64,000 bases of DNA from contig JACQUW010000159.1 in assembly GCA_016210115.1 (NCBI GenBank), positions 28,003 through 92,002 on the forward strand, written 5' to 3'. The notes beneath the pieces are model-generated. The model was not told the origin of the DNA. It worked only from the letters and a program-made list of their open reading frames with translations, and searched no databases. Below, piece after piece: positions 17,560 to 26,667 of this stretch (its first letter is position 1; the number at the start of each line of letters is the position of its first letter). This DNA comes from Deltaproteobacteria bacterium. Lineage in GTDB: Bacteria > Desulfobacterota > Binatia > UBA9968. The position numbers and the translations under genes are program-made.

Positions 17560-18899
17560 TCAAGATCATCGTAGTTCGACTTAACAAGGGAACGCGCGAC
17601 CAGGAACTTGCCGTTCGGCTCCGGCCTGATCTCGGGAACAAGGACGACGAGGAAATCCGCGCCCGGTCCCAAAAGTTCGGTCACCTGTTTTTTGAGTCTA
17701 GCCAGTTCCCGGACACCAGGTCTTGGGCTTGCGACGACCTCGAGTCTTATTCTGTCTGCTTTCTCTTGAATAATTCGGTACTGCTGGATCCACGGACAAT
17801 CGTCGATAAAGCATAGAACGATGCTGTAGGGATGGACCAATTTCCCACCGGGGAGGACCAGGTAATCGATCATGCGGCCCTGGATTTCCCTTATCGTCGA
17901 AAACGGCCGGCTACACCGGCAGAGGTCAGATCCCCTAGTGACAATGTCCCCCAGACGGTAACGGATGAATGGCATAGTGAAAGAATGCAGACTTGTCGCC
18001 ACCACCTCTCCCCTCTCGCCTTCTTCCGCCGGCCGCCCTTGTTTGAGGATCTCGATAACAACGTTATCATCGCAGGTGTGATATTCCCCGGTCTCTTTGC
18101 ATTCCCATGCTAGGCAACCTACTTCGTAGCAGCTATACATATCGTACACCGGGGCTCCGAAAGCTTCTCGGATTTGCCGGCGCATCGCTGAAGTTAGAAC
18201 TTCCCCCGTTGACATCACAAACCGGGGACGCGCCTTTTGCTGGGCACGCCCCGGGGCACTATAGGCCACTTGCGTGAGGACACCGGCGAGGCCACTGACA
18301 ATATCCGGGCGGAATTCCTGCAAACGGCGCAAGATTTCTTGAGGCGGCCGCAGGCAATCCACGCTCTGGGTACGATAGAAACCCAGATGCCTCAGGATCT
18401 TTTTTTGAGCCCAGCCGCCCGCGTGATCCCGGTAACCGAGCAGCTCGACTCGGGCATGCCGGTCCGTCACGCGACGGCCGAAATCGTGCATGCCGCGAAG
18501 ATGGAAAAACTGCCAGTTCAAGTCCTCCAACCAGCCGCGCCGGATCGCCAGTTCCTCCCCACTTGAACCGCTGGTTCGATGCACAAAAAGACGGTCAAGC
18601 TTTGCGTTGCGCGCTATGACCTCCTTCGCAGGCAACAGCCGCAAATCCTTTTTCGAGGTGACGGGAATTTTACGCAAGTCCTCGACTGTCCTGATGTCCT
18701 GCGGCTTAAGATCCCGGCCGTCGAATAGTCTGCGATAATAGGGAACGTGATCGTAAGCATGGGCAATAATACGACGCAGTCGGTGACGCCGGAAATTGTC
18801 TAGCTCGCCGCGTGAGAATGGACGAACGCGCAGGAGGGAACAAAGGGCGCCACAGAGGCGTCGGTGAGACGGGTCTTTGCGATGAAGAATCGGCTTCAA
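17544..18899 (-). CDS. PaaK/CapK-like adenylate-forming ligase 3
   Basis: A 451-residue member of the same group as the gene at 7318. It has the ATP loop RTSGSSGEELAI at residues 108-119, YSCYEVG in place of Y-G-x-T-E, YRLGD, cysteines in WECKETGEYHTC and LCRCSRP, and a C-terminal R-P-E-P-N-G-K-F-L segment with the catalytic-type lysine. It should adenylate an acid and pass it on as a thioester or amide. The start lies 5 bp after the secreted-protein gene and its end overlaps the next frame, so the three genes form one minus-strand operon. Confidence 0.87.
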   Translation of the reverse strand: MKPILHRKDPSHRRLCGALCSLLRVRPFSRGELDNFRRHRLRRIIAHAYDHVPYYRRLFDGRDLKPQDIRTVEDLRKIPVTSKKDLRLLPAKEVIARNAKLDRLFVHRTSGSSGEELAIRRGWLEDLNWQFFHLRGMHDFGRRVTDRHARVELLGYRDHAGGWAQKKILRHLGFYRTQSVDCLRPPQEILRRLQEFRPDIVSGLAGVLTQVAYSAPGRAQQKARPRFVMSTGEVLTSAMRRQIREAFGAPVYDMYSCYEVGCLAWECKETGEYHTCDDNVVIEILKQGRPAEEGERGEVVATSLHSFTMPFIRYRLGDIVTRGSDLCRCSRPFSTIREIQGRMIDYLVLPGGKLVHPYSIVLCFIDDCPWIQQYRIIQEKADRIRLEVVASPRPGVRELARLKKQVTELLGPGADFLVVLVPEIRPEPNGKFLVARSLVKSNYDDLDWGQI

Positions 18900-18904
18900 C
18901 TAGA

Positions 18905-19321
18905 CTAGTCAGCCCAACTTATGACGGCGCGATCCACTCTCCCATCACGGGTGACCTCCGCAATGAGCCCGTTCTCCGCCAGTCTTGTTCTGGCGCGAAT
19001 TGTTTTTCCCGTATCTCGTCCGACAATGATTATCGGCTGCGACCAATCCTCAGCGCCTGTGAGTTCGAAATGCGCCCTCAGATCTGTTCTATCTTGATCC
19101 TGGCCAGAGCCCGCCTTTACCAGCAGGTAAGTTCCCTCGCGCTTATAATAATAGTTCGCCAGCCCGGGATCGTCGGATCGAATCCACCAACCATCTATGT
19201 TTCGGATAAATCCCATCCGGGAATACTGAGAAAAATGGACGGTAACCTGCTGAATTGAAAGGGGAGCAGCGGAAAGGGCAATGAATATTAGCAGCAGACC
19301 TGCCGGGCCTAATGTCGCCAT
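18905..19321 (-). CDS. Small secreted protein of unknown function
   Basis: A 138-residue protein with a clear signal peptide (ATLGPAGLLLIFIALSAAP). The mature part is rich in beta-type sequence: FSQYSRMGFIRNIDGWW, NYYYKREGTYLLVKAG and EDWSQPIIIVGRDTG. I recognise no family. It is the first gene of a minus-strand operon, 5 bp before PaaK-like gene 3, so it may be a periplasmic factor of the amide-ligase cluster. Confidence 0.6.
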   Translation of the reverse strand: MATLGPAGLLLIFIALSAAPLSIQQVTVHFSQYSRMGFIRNIDGWWIRSDDPGLANYYYKREGTYLLVKAGSGQDQDRTDLRAHFELTGAEDWSQPIIIVGRDTGKTIRARTRLAENGLIAEVTRDGRVDRAVISWAD

Positions 19322-19436
19322 ATTAACGACGTCAGCTTTGAGTGAAAAAAGTTCGAATTCCGAAATTCGAATTCACCAATTGTATAGGGGTTGTTGCTCG
19401 GAAAAGCTCTCCACGCGCTGGCCGAGAATCCCCGGA

Positions 19437-21683
19437 TTAAGTCTCCCGCTTCCTGCTCTCTCTGAGCGCTCGCCAGACTCGCTCCGGCGTCAGAGGAAGA
19501 TCGCGAATTCTTACCCCCCTCGCGCGCGCGAGCGCGTTGGCCACTGAAGGGGCTACCGAGAGAATACCTCCCTCACCCATTCCCCGAACTCCGTACGGTC
19601 CCGGACCATCGTGGTTTTCTACCAGAACAGTTTCGAACTCCTCGGGGACGTCCGCGAAGCCGGGAACCCGGTAGTCGATGAGATTGGGAGTGATGAGCTG
19701 GCCGCCTTCATAAACCATCTGCTCAAAAAAAGTGTGGCCAATCCCCATCATCGCGGCCCCCTCTTCCTGACCGGCGCATTGTTCCGGGTGAATGGCCTTG
19801 CCTACGTCGGCAACTGAGATAAATCTTTTGATACGAATCTCTCCGGTTTCCTCATTGATCTCGATTTCGGAGCTGCCCATGCCGACCTCCCAGAAAACCG
19901 GCAACTCGGGCGCGACCTCAGGGCCGATATCTCCCCGCCCGATCAACTCCCCCCCTACGCTTCCGATTTTGCCGTCAGATCTAAGCACTCCCCCGAAGCG
20001 GCGCGCCAGCGCTTCCTGAAAGGTCAGGCGGGCCTCGCCGCAGACCATAGCCCCAGCTTGGAAGCGCACCTGTTTTGGTGGGACACCGAACGTCTCCGCG
20101 CCGATTCTTGAGAGTTGCGCCTTTAGATCTCGCGCCGCCTTTTGCACCGCGAGCCCCATAAGCGTGGTGGAGCGACTCGATCCGGTTGAACTGTCGTAAG
20201 GCGTGACCTTCGTGTCGGCGCCACCGATGCGAAGTTTATCGAGCGGGACGGCAAGCTCTTCGGCGACGATCTGAGAGAGGACGGTCCTGACTCCCTGCCC
20301 CATTTCCGTGCTCCCGGCCAAGATATGCACGTTGCCATCGGTCTGGAGACGAACCATGGCAACCGAGATGGGCGTCGCGCCAGCATTGGTCACGGCGCAT
20401 GCAAGCCCGATCGGCGCATCTTTTTGCCGGGCGCGCCTTTTCCAGTGGCTGGCCGAGAGGAGCTTCTTTAAACTCAAGGGGAGGTCCGCGTCCATACCTT
20501 TGAGCTTCGGCCGAAGCTCCTCGCCCTTTTTCAGCAGATTTTTAAGACGCAACTCCGCCGGGTCGATTCCCAGTCGAGCCGCAATGCTGTCCATCTGCGA
20601 TTCGCAAGCGAAGATCACCTGAGGCGCGCCGATGGCTCGAAAAGAGCCTGCCGAACCGGAATTCGTATAGACACAATACGCATCCGTGCGGATATGCGGG
20701 AAGCGGTAGGGCCCGATGACTCTGGTGGCGGCCCTGATCGTTACGGCGGGACCGTTGTCAGCATAACCGCCTGTGTCGAGGTAGATTTCGGCTTCCCTCG
20801 CAACCAGGGTTCCATCTCTCTTGACGCCGGTTTTCAGTCTTATTCTTGCCGCGTGCCTGCGGACGGTAAGCATGGATTCGGTCACCGAATTGCAGATGCG
20901 CACGGCTCTTTTCGCCTTCCGCGCCAGAGCCACCACCAACGGCTCGAATTTCGTATAGGACTTACTCCCGAATCCGCCCCCAAGGTAAGGAATCACCATC
21001 CGGACCTTGCTTGCCGATATGCGGAAGATTTTGGAGATATCCGCGCGAACCTGAAAAGGATGCTGTGCCGAAGACCAGACCGTAATTCCCTCATCACTGA
21101 ACTCGGCAATCACGGAGTGCGGCTCCATCGCATAGTGATAGACCATAGGAAAAGTGAATTGTTCTTCGACGATCTCATCGGATTCGGCAAAGCCTTGCTC
21201 TACGTTTCCTCTCTCCACATGCTCGTGGCTGCAGATGTTGTTCGGCGAATTCTCATGAACTAGCGGCGCCCCCTTTTGGAGCGCTGCATCGAGCCCAACT
21301 GCCGCGGAAAGCTCTTCATACTCTACCTGCAGCAACGAGAGCGCTTCCTGAGCGGTCTCAAGATCCACAGCAGCAACCACAGCCACGGGTTCACCGACGT
21401 AACGGGTTTTTCCCATCGCGATCACGGGCCGGCCGTTATAAATGGGATCCAAATCAGAAATATCGCCTGCCGTGAGAACCGCCGCGACTCCAGGTAAGGC
21501 CTCGGCCGCCGAGGCGTCAACTGATAAAATACGAGCGTGCGGATAAGGACTGCGGAGAATCTTCCCCTGAAGCATTCCCGGTATAACAAGGTCACCAGTA
21601 AACCTTGCCCGTCCCGTCACTTTCTCAATCCCGTCAACGCGAGGCACGTTCTGTCCGACAAACTCAAGCGCCTGTTTGGCCAT
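19437..21683 (-). CDS. Xanthine dehydrogenase-family molybdopterin-binding subunit
   Basis: A 748-residue large subunit of a molybdenum hydroxylase. I chose ATG 21683 because GGAGCAGG lies upstream and the product then begins MAKQALEFVGQNVPRVDG, the normal N-terminus. Signature segments are GGGFGSKSYTK, SGSAGSFRAIGAPQ, AGSTEMGQGVRTVLSQI and GVRGMGEGG, where the glutamate is the expected catalytic base. It hydroxylates an aromatic N-heterocycle or aldehyde with water. No FAD or iron-sulphur subunit lies beside it; those at 29.9-31.4 kb could serve both. The neighbouring UbiD-type gene suggests aromatic acid metabolism. Confidence 0.92.
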   Translation of the reverse strand: MAKQALEFVGQNVPRVDGIEKVTGRARFTGDLVIPGMLQGKILRSPYPHARILSVDASAAEALPGVAAVLTAGDISDLDPIYNGRPVIAMGKTRYVGEPVAVVAAVDLETAQEALSLLQVEYEELSAAVGLDAALQKGAPLVHENSPNNICSHEHVERGNVEQGFAESDEIVEEQFTFPMVYHYAMEPHSVIAEFSDEGITVWSSAQHPFQVRADISKIFRISASKVRMVIPYLGGGFGSKSYTKFEPLVVALARKAKRAVRICNSVTESMLTVRRHAARIRLKTGVKRDGTLVAREAEIYLDTGGYADNGPAVTIRAATRVIGPYRFPHIRTDAYCVYTNSGSAGSFRAIGAPQVIFACESQMDSIAARLGIDPAELRLKNLLKKGEELRPKLKGMDADLPLSLKKLLSASHWKRRARQKDAPIGLACAVTNAGATPISVAMVRLQTDGNVHILAGSTEMGQGVRTVLSQIVAEELAVPLDKLRIGGADTKVTPYDSSTGSSRSTTLMGLAVQKAARDLKAQLSRIGAETFGVPPKQVRFQAGAMVCGEARLTFQEALARRFGGVLRSDGKIGSVGGELIGRGDIGPEVAPELPVFWEVGMGSSEIEINEETGEIRIKRFISVADVGKAIHPEQCAGQEEGAAMMGIGHTFFEQMVYEGGQLITPNLIDYRVPGFADVPEEFETVLVENHDGPGPYGVRGMGEGGILSVAPSVANALARARGVRIRDLPLTPERVWRALRESRKRET

Positions 21684-21888
21684 TTTTCCTGCTCCAAATA
21701 TAATTTTTTTTCCGACCCTAACAAACGCGCGCAGGTTGCGCAAGGAAACTGGGGTTGTCCCGTTTTGCCGTTCGTGACAAGAATCTGGTGCTGATAGGAA
21801 AAGCGTTTGGAGAATACGCCGGGACGCGAAATCAGCGAGCGATCTGGTCCTTGGGATTTACTGGCGAGATTTCAGGGCTGGTTTCAAA

Positions 21889-21920
21889 GGGCGGGAGCGG
21901 ACTGCTTTCCTCTCCCGCCC
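21889..21920 (-). terminator. Strong hairpin terminator of the UbiD-type gene
   Basis: GGGCGGGAG and CTCCCGCCC form a perfect 9-bp GC-rich stem with a 14-nt loop, 14 bp beyond the stop of the minus-strand gene, followed on that strand by TTTGAAA. It should separate this gene from the molybdenum hydroxylase gene downstream. Confidence 0.65.
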
Positions 21921-21933
21921 ATGATTAAAACGG

Positions 21934-23421
21934 TTATCCTTCGATCACCTTTCTCCACTTCGCCCTGACCTTCTCTTTCAGCTCCGGGCTGGATTCGGCG
22001 ACCGGCGGAAAATCTTTCATCCACTCAAAGGGCCGGCAGGCGTCGATCACCGCTCTGGAGTTGAATCCTTTCTTTCCGGGCTGGATTCGCGGATCGAGGG
22101 GACCGCTCCAGCAGCGCCGGAGAATCTCGATGGATTCCACGGGATCCGAACGGGTAGACAGGGCCCACAGAACATCAAACGTGTTGGTAGGATCGATGTC
22201 TTCATCCACTACGATCACATAGCGGCCCAGATAGGCGCCCGCATGCACCTGCGAGGCCACAAGCATAGCTTGACGTGCATGGCCCGGATAGCGCTGCTTA
22301 ATAGAAATGATGTTCAGAAGTCTTCCTCCTCCAGCCTCATGGCACCAGACTCCCTTCACATCCGGCACGCCCGCCTTCTCAACCTGCTCCCAAATGAGCG
22401 CTGCTTTTACAAAACACTTTGCCAAGGAGTAGTCTGAAGGCGGTCTTCCCGGACGCGCGCACGTCAGAATAGGATCGTTCCGATGATAGATATTTTGCAC
22501 GCGAACCACCGGCTCGGGCCGGGTAGAGCTGGCGTAGTAACCCGTCCACTCACCGAAGGGTCCCTCTGCCTTAACGTCATTAGGATCCATGAATCCTTCG
22601 ATAACGATCTCGGCATCCGCAGGAAAAGGAAGCCCTGTCGCTTTGCCCTCTATGACCTCTATCGGGCTTCCTTTGAGACCGCTTGCGTAGTCGAACTCGG
22701 AGACGCCGTAGTCAATCTCGTTCCCCGAGACCATAAAAAGGACCGGGTCCTGCCCTACCGAAATCACAACCGGGCACGGCTTTCCCTGCTCGAAATATTT
22801 CTGCCGCTGAATGCGCCCGTGCTTTCCAGGAGAAATATAAAGCCCCATGCTTTTCTCATCGTGGACCATTCCTCTGTAGGCGCCGAAGTTTACCCAATTC
22901 TCTTCAGGGTCCCTTGTAATAACAAGACAGGCGGTGCCAATGAAGCGGCCGCCGTCAAGCTCGTGGATGAGCGGAACCGGGAACTTCAAGAGATTGACAT
23001 CGTTTCCCGAAAGGACGTTTTCCAAAACCGGCCCCTTCTTCACCACTTTTGACGGGATCGGCTTATGGGCGGCAAGCTTCTGCCGGAACGCGCGTACCAG
23101 GTCTAGCCCGGATAGATCCAGGGGCAGGCCCAAGTTGAGAGCCATTCTTTTGAATGAGGCGTTTTGTGCAAAGAGCGCGCGGTAACCTTTGGGATAGTCT
23201 TTGATATTGTCGAAAAGAACCGCCGGCACCGAACCCTTGCTCTCTCTGGCAACAAGCTCTGAGAGGGTTCCCATTTCAAGATTCCAGTCGGCCCCGTCAA
23301 TTTTTTTCAGCTCCCCGAAGCTGTCCACGATTTCCAGCCATTCGCGGAGATCTTTGTAGGCGGGAGTTTTACCGGATTTGATATCTTCCTCAGCGATCTT
23401 CCTTGCCTCTAAAGCAGTCAT
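21934..23421 (-). CDS. UbiD-family decarboxylase
   Basis: A 495-residue enzyme of the UbiD family, which reversibly decarboxylates aromatic or alpha,beta-unsaturated acids using prenylated FMN. The family hallmark EGPFGEWTGYY is present, together with ELDGGRFIGTACLV, NFGAYRGMVHD and VVDEDIDPTN, which supply ligands for the cofactor and metal. The ribosome site AAGGAG precedes the ATG. No UbiX-type flavin prenyltransferase is visible in the window. Start and length are normal for the family. The substrate is unknown; the adjacent Mo-hydroxylase suggests an aromatic or heteroaromatic acid. Confidence 0.92.
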   Translation of the reverse strand: MTALEARKIAEEDIKSGKTPAYKDLREWLEIVDSFGELKKIDGADWNLEMGTLSELVARESKGSVPAVLFDNIKDYPKGYRALFAQNASFKRMALNLGLPLDLSGLDLVRAFRQKLAAHKPIPSKVVKKGPVLENVLSGNDVNLLKFPVPLIHELDGGRFIGTACLVITRDPEENWVNFGAYRGMVHDEKSMGLYISPGKHGRIQRQKYFEQGKPCPVVISVGQDPVLFMVSGNEIDYGVSEFDYASGLKGSPIEVIEGKATGLPFPADAEIVIEGFMDPNDVKAEGPFGEWTGYYASSTRPEPVVRVQNIYHRNDPILTCARPGRPPSDYSLAKCFVKAALIWEQVEKAGVPDVKGVWCHEAGGGRLLNIISIKQRYPGHARQAMLVASQVHAGAYLGRYVIVVDEDIDPTNTFDVLWALSTRSDPVESIEILRRCWSGPLDPRIQPGKKGFNSRAVIDACRPFEWMKDFPPVAESSPELKEKVRAKWRKVIEG

Positions 23422-23529
23422 AAAATTGCTCCTTTCTCTTCTCTTCGCCGATCAGCCATGAGCCACAACACAGCCCGCGTTGATTATATTCAAGCTGAAC
23501 GGTGAAATCCAGTTGCCGGTGGCCTTGGG

Positions 23530-24678
23530 TCAGTTCCCCAGCATCGATTCGTCCATCCCCTCTATATCCTCAGCCGGTAGACCATTGCAGCTCTGCGGGT
23601 CCAGATGGAGATACACAGTCTCTCCCGGGCTCATGGTCAGAAAAGGGTGGGTATGAACCTTTAACAACGTGTCACCCACTGCTATCTGGCAGTGGTAGGC
23701 ATCGCCCATAAAAATTGCCTCTTTGACTGTACCCTCAACGACGTTCTCGAGTTGCTGAGGTTTCTGCTTGTGCACCTGGATATGCTCCGGACGGATCGAT
23801 ATAACTGCGGGGTGACCCTTTTCCAGGCGGGTCGCAGGAATGAAAGTAAAGACACCTTTTTTGGTTTCGATTTTGGCTGGCTTGGAGTCTCCCGGCGACT
23901 CGACCACTTTGCCGTCGATAAGGTTGGTAAGACCCAAAAACGTCGCTGTGAACTTTCGCTTCGGTCGCGAATAGAGTTGGTGGGGGGTTCCCACTTCAAT
24001 CAGTTTACCCGCATGCATCACCGCGATTTGATCGGAAATAGCGAGGGCCTCCGCCTGATCATGCGTGACAAAAATAGTCGTAATATTGATCCTTCTTTGC
24101 AGCGCCTTGATCTCCAAGCGCATCTGCACTCGGAGCCTGGCGTCGAGATTGCTCAGCGGCTCATCCAGAAGCATCACCTTTGGCTCGTTGACGAGCGCTC
24201 GGGCGAAAGCAACCCGCTGCTGTTGCCCTCCTGAGAGCTTTGGGGCGGGCCGGTCCTCCAGACCGTGAAGCCCAACGATCTTCAGCACGTCCTCCACCCT
24301 TTTTTTGATCTCGCTCTTGGGCCGGCGTTGGATCGTCAATGGATAAGCCACGTTCTCAAAAACGGTCATGTGAGGCCAGATCGCGTACGACTGGAAAACC
24401 ATTCCGATGGGACGCTTGTTTGTAGGCACGTAGATTCGCTCCCCGGAGGAAAACACCGGCTTCCCGTCTATGTTAATCGTTCCCTTTTCAGGTCTTTCAA
24501 GCCCCGCAACACATCTCAGAGTCGTCGTCTTTCCGCATCCGCTCGGCCCCAGAAAAGTGTAGAGCGATCCCTCCGGAATATCGAGCGAGACACCCTTCAG
24601 CACATGAACCCGCTCTTTGTCTTCCCCGAAGAACTTCTCCAAAGACTCAATCTTAACCATATATCTCTTTTCCGCCAT
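23530..24678 (-). CDS. ABC transporter ATP-binding protein, ferric/spermidine (FbpC/PotA) type
   Basis: A 382-residue ATPase: Walker A GPSGCGKTTT, signature LSGGQQQR, Walker B VMLLDEPLSNLD, switch FVTHDQAEAL, and a C-terminal TOBE-type domain (SIRPEHIQVH). I chose ATG 24678 (MAEKRYMVKIE) rather than the longer frame from 24711. It follows the fused permease gene after 50 bp and forms a transporter with it. No binding protein is adjacent; one of the same class is at 43.4 kb. Confidence 0.9.
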   Translation of the reverse strand: MAEKRYMVKIESLEKFFGEDKERVHVLKGVSLDIPEGSLYTFLGPSGCGKTTTLRCVAGLERPEKGTINIDGKPVFSSGERIYVPTNKRPIGMVFQSYAIWPHMTVFENVAYPLTIQRRPKSEIKKRVEDVLKIVGLHGLEDRPAPKLSGGQQQRVAFARALVNEPKVMLLDEPLSNLDARLRVQMRLEIKALQRRINITTIFVTHDQAEALAISDQIAVMHAGKLIEVGTPHQLYSRPKRKFTATFLGLTNLIDGKVVESPGDSKPAKIETKKGVFTFIPATRLEKGHPAVISIRPEHIQVHKQKPQQLENVVEGTVKEAIFMGDAYHCQIAVGDTLLKVHTHPFLTMSPGETVYLHLDPQSCNGLPAEDIEGMDESMLGN

Positions 24679-24728
24679 GAAGTCCCCCTGTATCGATTGG
24701 GCTAAACCCATCCTTCGTTAAATAGAAG

Positions 24729-26423
24729 CTAGTCCGCAATGCCTACCTTTGCACCTAATTTCCGGGCTACATACGCCATGGCGACCAAGAGAAGGACCAT
24801 CAAAACCCCAAGAGCGCATACGAAGGAATATTGCCCCCCTTCCCACAGGTCAAAGGCCATGATGGAAAGCACGGTGCTATTGTAGGAATAAAGCAAAATT
24901 GAGGTGGATAACTCCCTTAGAGAAATGATGCTGATGTAAATCCAGCCCGCCACAAACCCGGGCATAAGCAGCGGAAGAAGAACCTTCCTGAAGGTTTGAA
25001 ACCAGGTACCCCCGCTTGCCAGAGAGGCCTCTTCAAGCTCCTTATTGATCTGAATCATCGAAGCCGAGGCGGCACGAATCCCGTAAGGCATAAACTTCGT
25101 CATGTAAGCCAGCAGCAATACCCAGATGGTCCCATAAATCGGTATCGGTAGGGTAAGGTAGACCCATATCAGGCTCACGCCCAAAACGATTCCCGGCATC
25201 GCGATAGGGATAAAGGTCATATTATCTAACATCGCCCTGCCCGGAAGCTTACTTTTTACTGTGATCCAGGCAATCACCGAGGTTAACAACATGACCAAGG
25301 TGGCAGAACCCACTGAGAGATAGAAGCTGTTTTTAAAGGCGGTTAGGGCCAATGGGTAGTTTAGGATATACTTGTAATTGGACAGAGTCAGCTTGGCCAT
25401 AAGCTCACGCGAGGGAACGCCGTAGTAAGGAATAAAAGAGGACCAGAGAAGCACAAACACAGGAAGAATCACGGCGAGGAAGAAAATAAGAAAGGAGCTG
25501 GCGCAGGTAACATACTTCCATGGTCCCAGATCAATAACCCTCGGGCGGTATCCCTTTCCTGTGACCGTGGCATAGCGCTCTTCGCGCCTGGTAATCCTTC
25601 CGTAAATAAGAACCCCAGCCGTGCTGATCAAGAGGAGCGTAACGGCATAGGAGCCGGCGAGACCAAAATCGGACGGGAACTGATGGATGGCAAGAAAGAT
25701 CTTGGTGGTGAAGACTGATATCTTTGCGGGCACCCCCACCAAGGCCGGAACCTCAAAGGCCTCGATCGCTCTTACAAACATGATCAGAATGACACTGAAC
25801 ATGGCCGGTCGCATGAGCGGGAGGGTTATGCGCCTGAATGTCGTAAAGGTGCTCGACCCCGCGGATAGGGCCGCCTCTTCGAGGGAGGTATCCATATTCC
25901 GGAAGGCAGCCGACATCAGCAGAAAAACCAGGGGATAGAGGTGAATCGCCTCAGCCCAGATCATCCCCCACATCGAGTAGACGTTGAAGGGAGCAGACTC
26001 CAGTCGAAGCAGCTCTTTTACCACCAGATTGATAAGACCGATCTTGGGGCTAAGGAGGAGAATCCATGCGATCGTGCTCAGAATCCCGGGGATAATGAAC
26101 GGAATCAAAGCCATGACCACAAACAGCTTCTTCAATGGAGTATTGGTCCGTTCGCTGACCCAGGCCAGAAAGGTTCCGATCAGGAAGGTGACAAGACAGA
26201 CTCCAATGGCAAAATGGAGAGAGTTCAAAAAGAGGAGGTAAAATTCTTTGTCAAAATAGGCTTTGATGTAGTTCTGAATCGTGTAAGTCGCCCCCGGCTC
26301 TCCTATGGGCGCGCTACGGATACTTCCGTAGAGTAGCATCACCAGGGGAACGCCTGCCAGATAAAGGACAAACAAAGAGCAGCCTATGAGGACCAGGGTC
26401 TGCGAATTGAAAAATCGCTTCAT
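24729..26423 (-). CDS. ABC transporter permease, two-domain ferric type (FbpB-like)
   Basis: A 564-residue membrane protein with two fused permease halves, each with about six membrane segments and an EAA loop (LEEAALSAGSSTFTTFRRI in the first, LEEASLASGGTWFQTFRKV in the second). This layout is typical of ferric iron, thiamine or 2-aminoethylphosphonate importers. It pairs with the ATPase downstream at 23.5 kb. The substrate cannot be deduced because the binding protein is missing. Confidence 0.92.
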   Translation of the reverse strand: MKRFFNSQTLVLIGCSLFVLYLAGVPLVMLLYGSIRSAPIGEPGATYTIQNYIKAYFDKEFYLLFLNSLHFAIGVCLVTFLIGTFLAWVSERTNTPLKKLFVVMALIPFIIPGILSTIAWILLLSPKIGLINLVVKELLRLESAPFNVYSMWGMIWAEAIHLYPLVFLLMSAAFRNMDTSLEEAALSAGSSTFTTFRRITLPLMRPAMFSVILIMFVRAIEAFEVPALVGVPAKISVFTTKIFLAIHQFPSDFGLAGSYAVTLLLISTAGVLIYGRITRREERYATVTGKGYRPRVIDLGPWKYVTCASSFLIFFLAVILPVFVLLWSSFIPYYGVPSRELMAKLTLSNYKYILNYPLALTAFKNSFYLSVGSATLVMLLTSVIAWITVKSKLPGRAMLDNMTFIPIAMPGIVLGVSLIWVYLTLPIPIYGTIWVLLLAYMTKFMPYGIRAASASMIQINKELEEASLASGGTWFQTFRKVLLPLLMPGFVAGWIYISIISLRELSTSILLYSYNSTVLSIMAFDLWEGGQYSFVCALGVLMVLLLVAMAYVARKLGAKVGIAD

Positions 26424-26667
26424 CCTATCTTCTCCCGATCCGGCTTCCTAGCCTGGATTATTCACCGCCTTACAGAGGTCTTGGGGCGAGCCCTTCTGTC
26501 CCAGGCCAAAAGGCCTTTGCCCTGAGGGATGCTTTCAAACTTCCGGTCTGGAGCCTCGCCGAGCACAGAATGAAGCATATGGCCAACCCTCCCTCCTCCA
26601 CATCATCGCATCTGCACGGTCCTTCGATTTCACTGCTCAGGACAGGTGTGCCCTCTCCGCCTCAGGC

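Noticed and set aside
4899..19321. Exosortase or PEP-CTERM exopolysaccharide locus
   Set aside because: AsnB and CapK-like genes recall such loci, but there is no exosortase, glycosyltransferase, chain-length protein or PEP-CTERM protein in the window.
22483..23052. 189-codon plus-strand frame
   Set aside because: Shadow of the UbiD-type gene; no domain or ribosome site.
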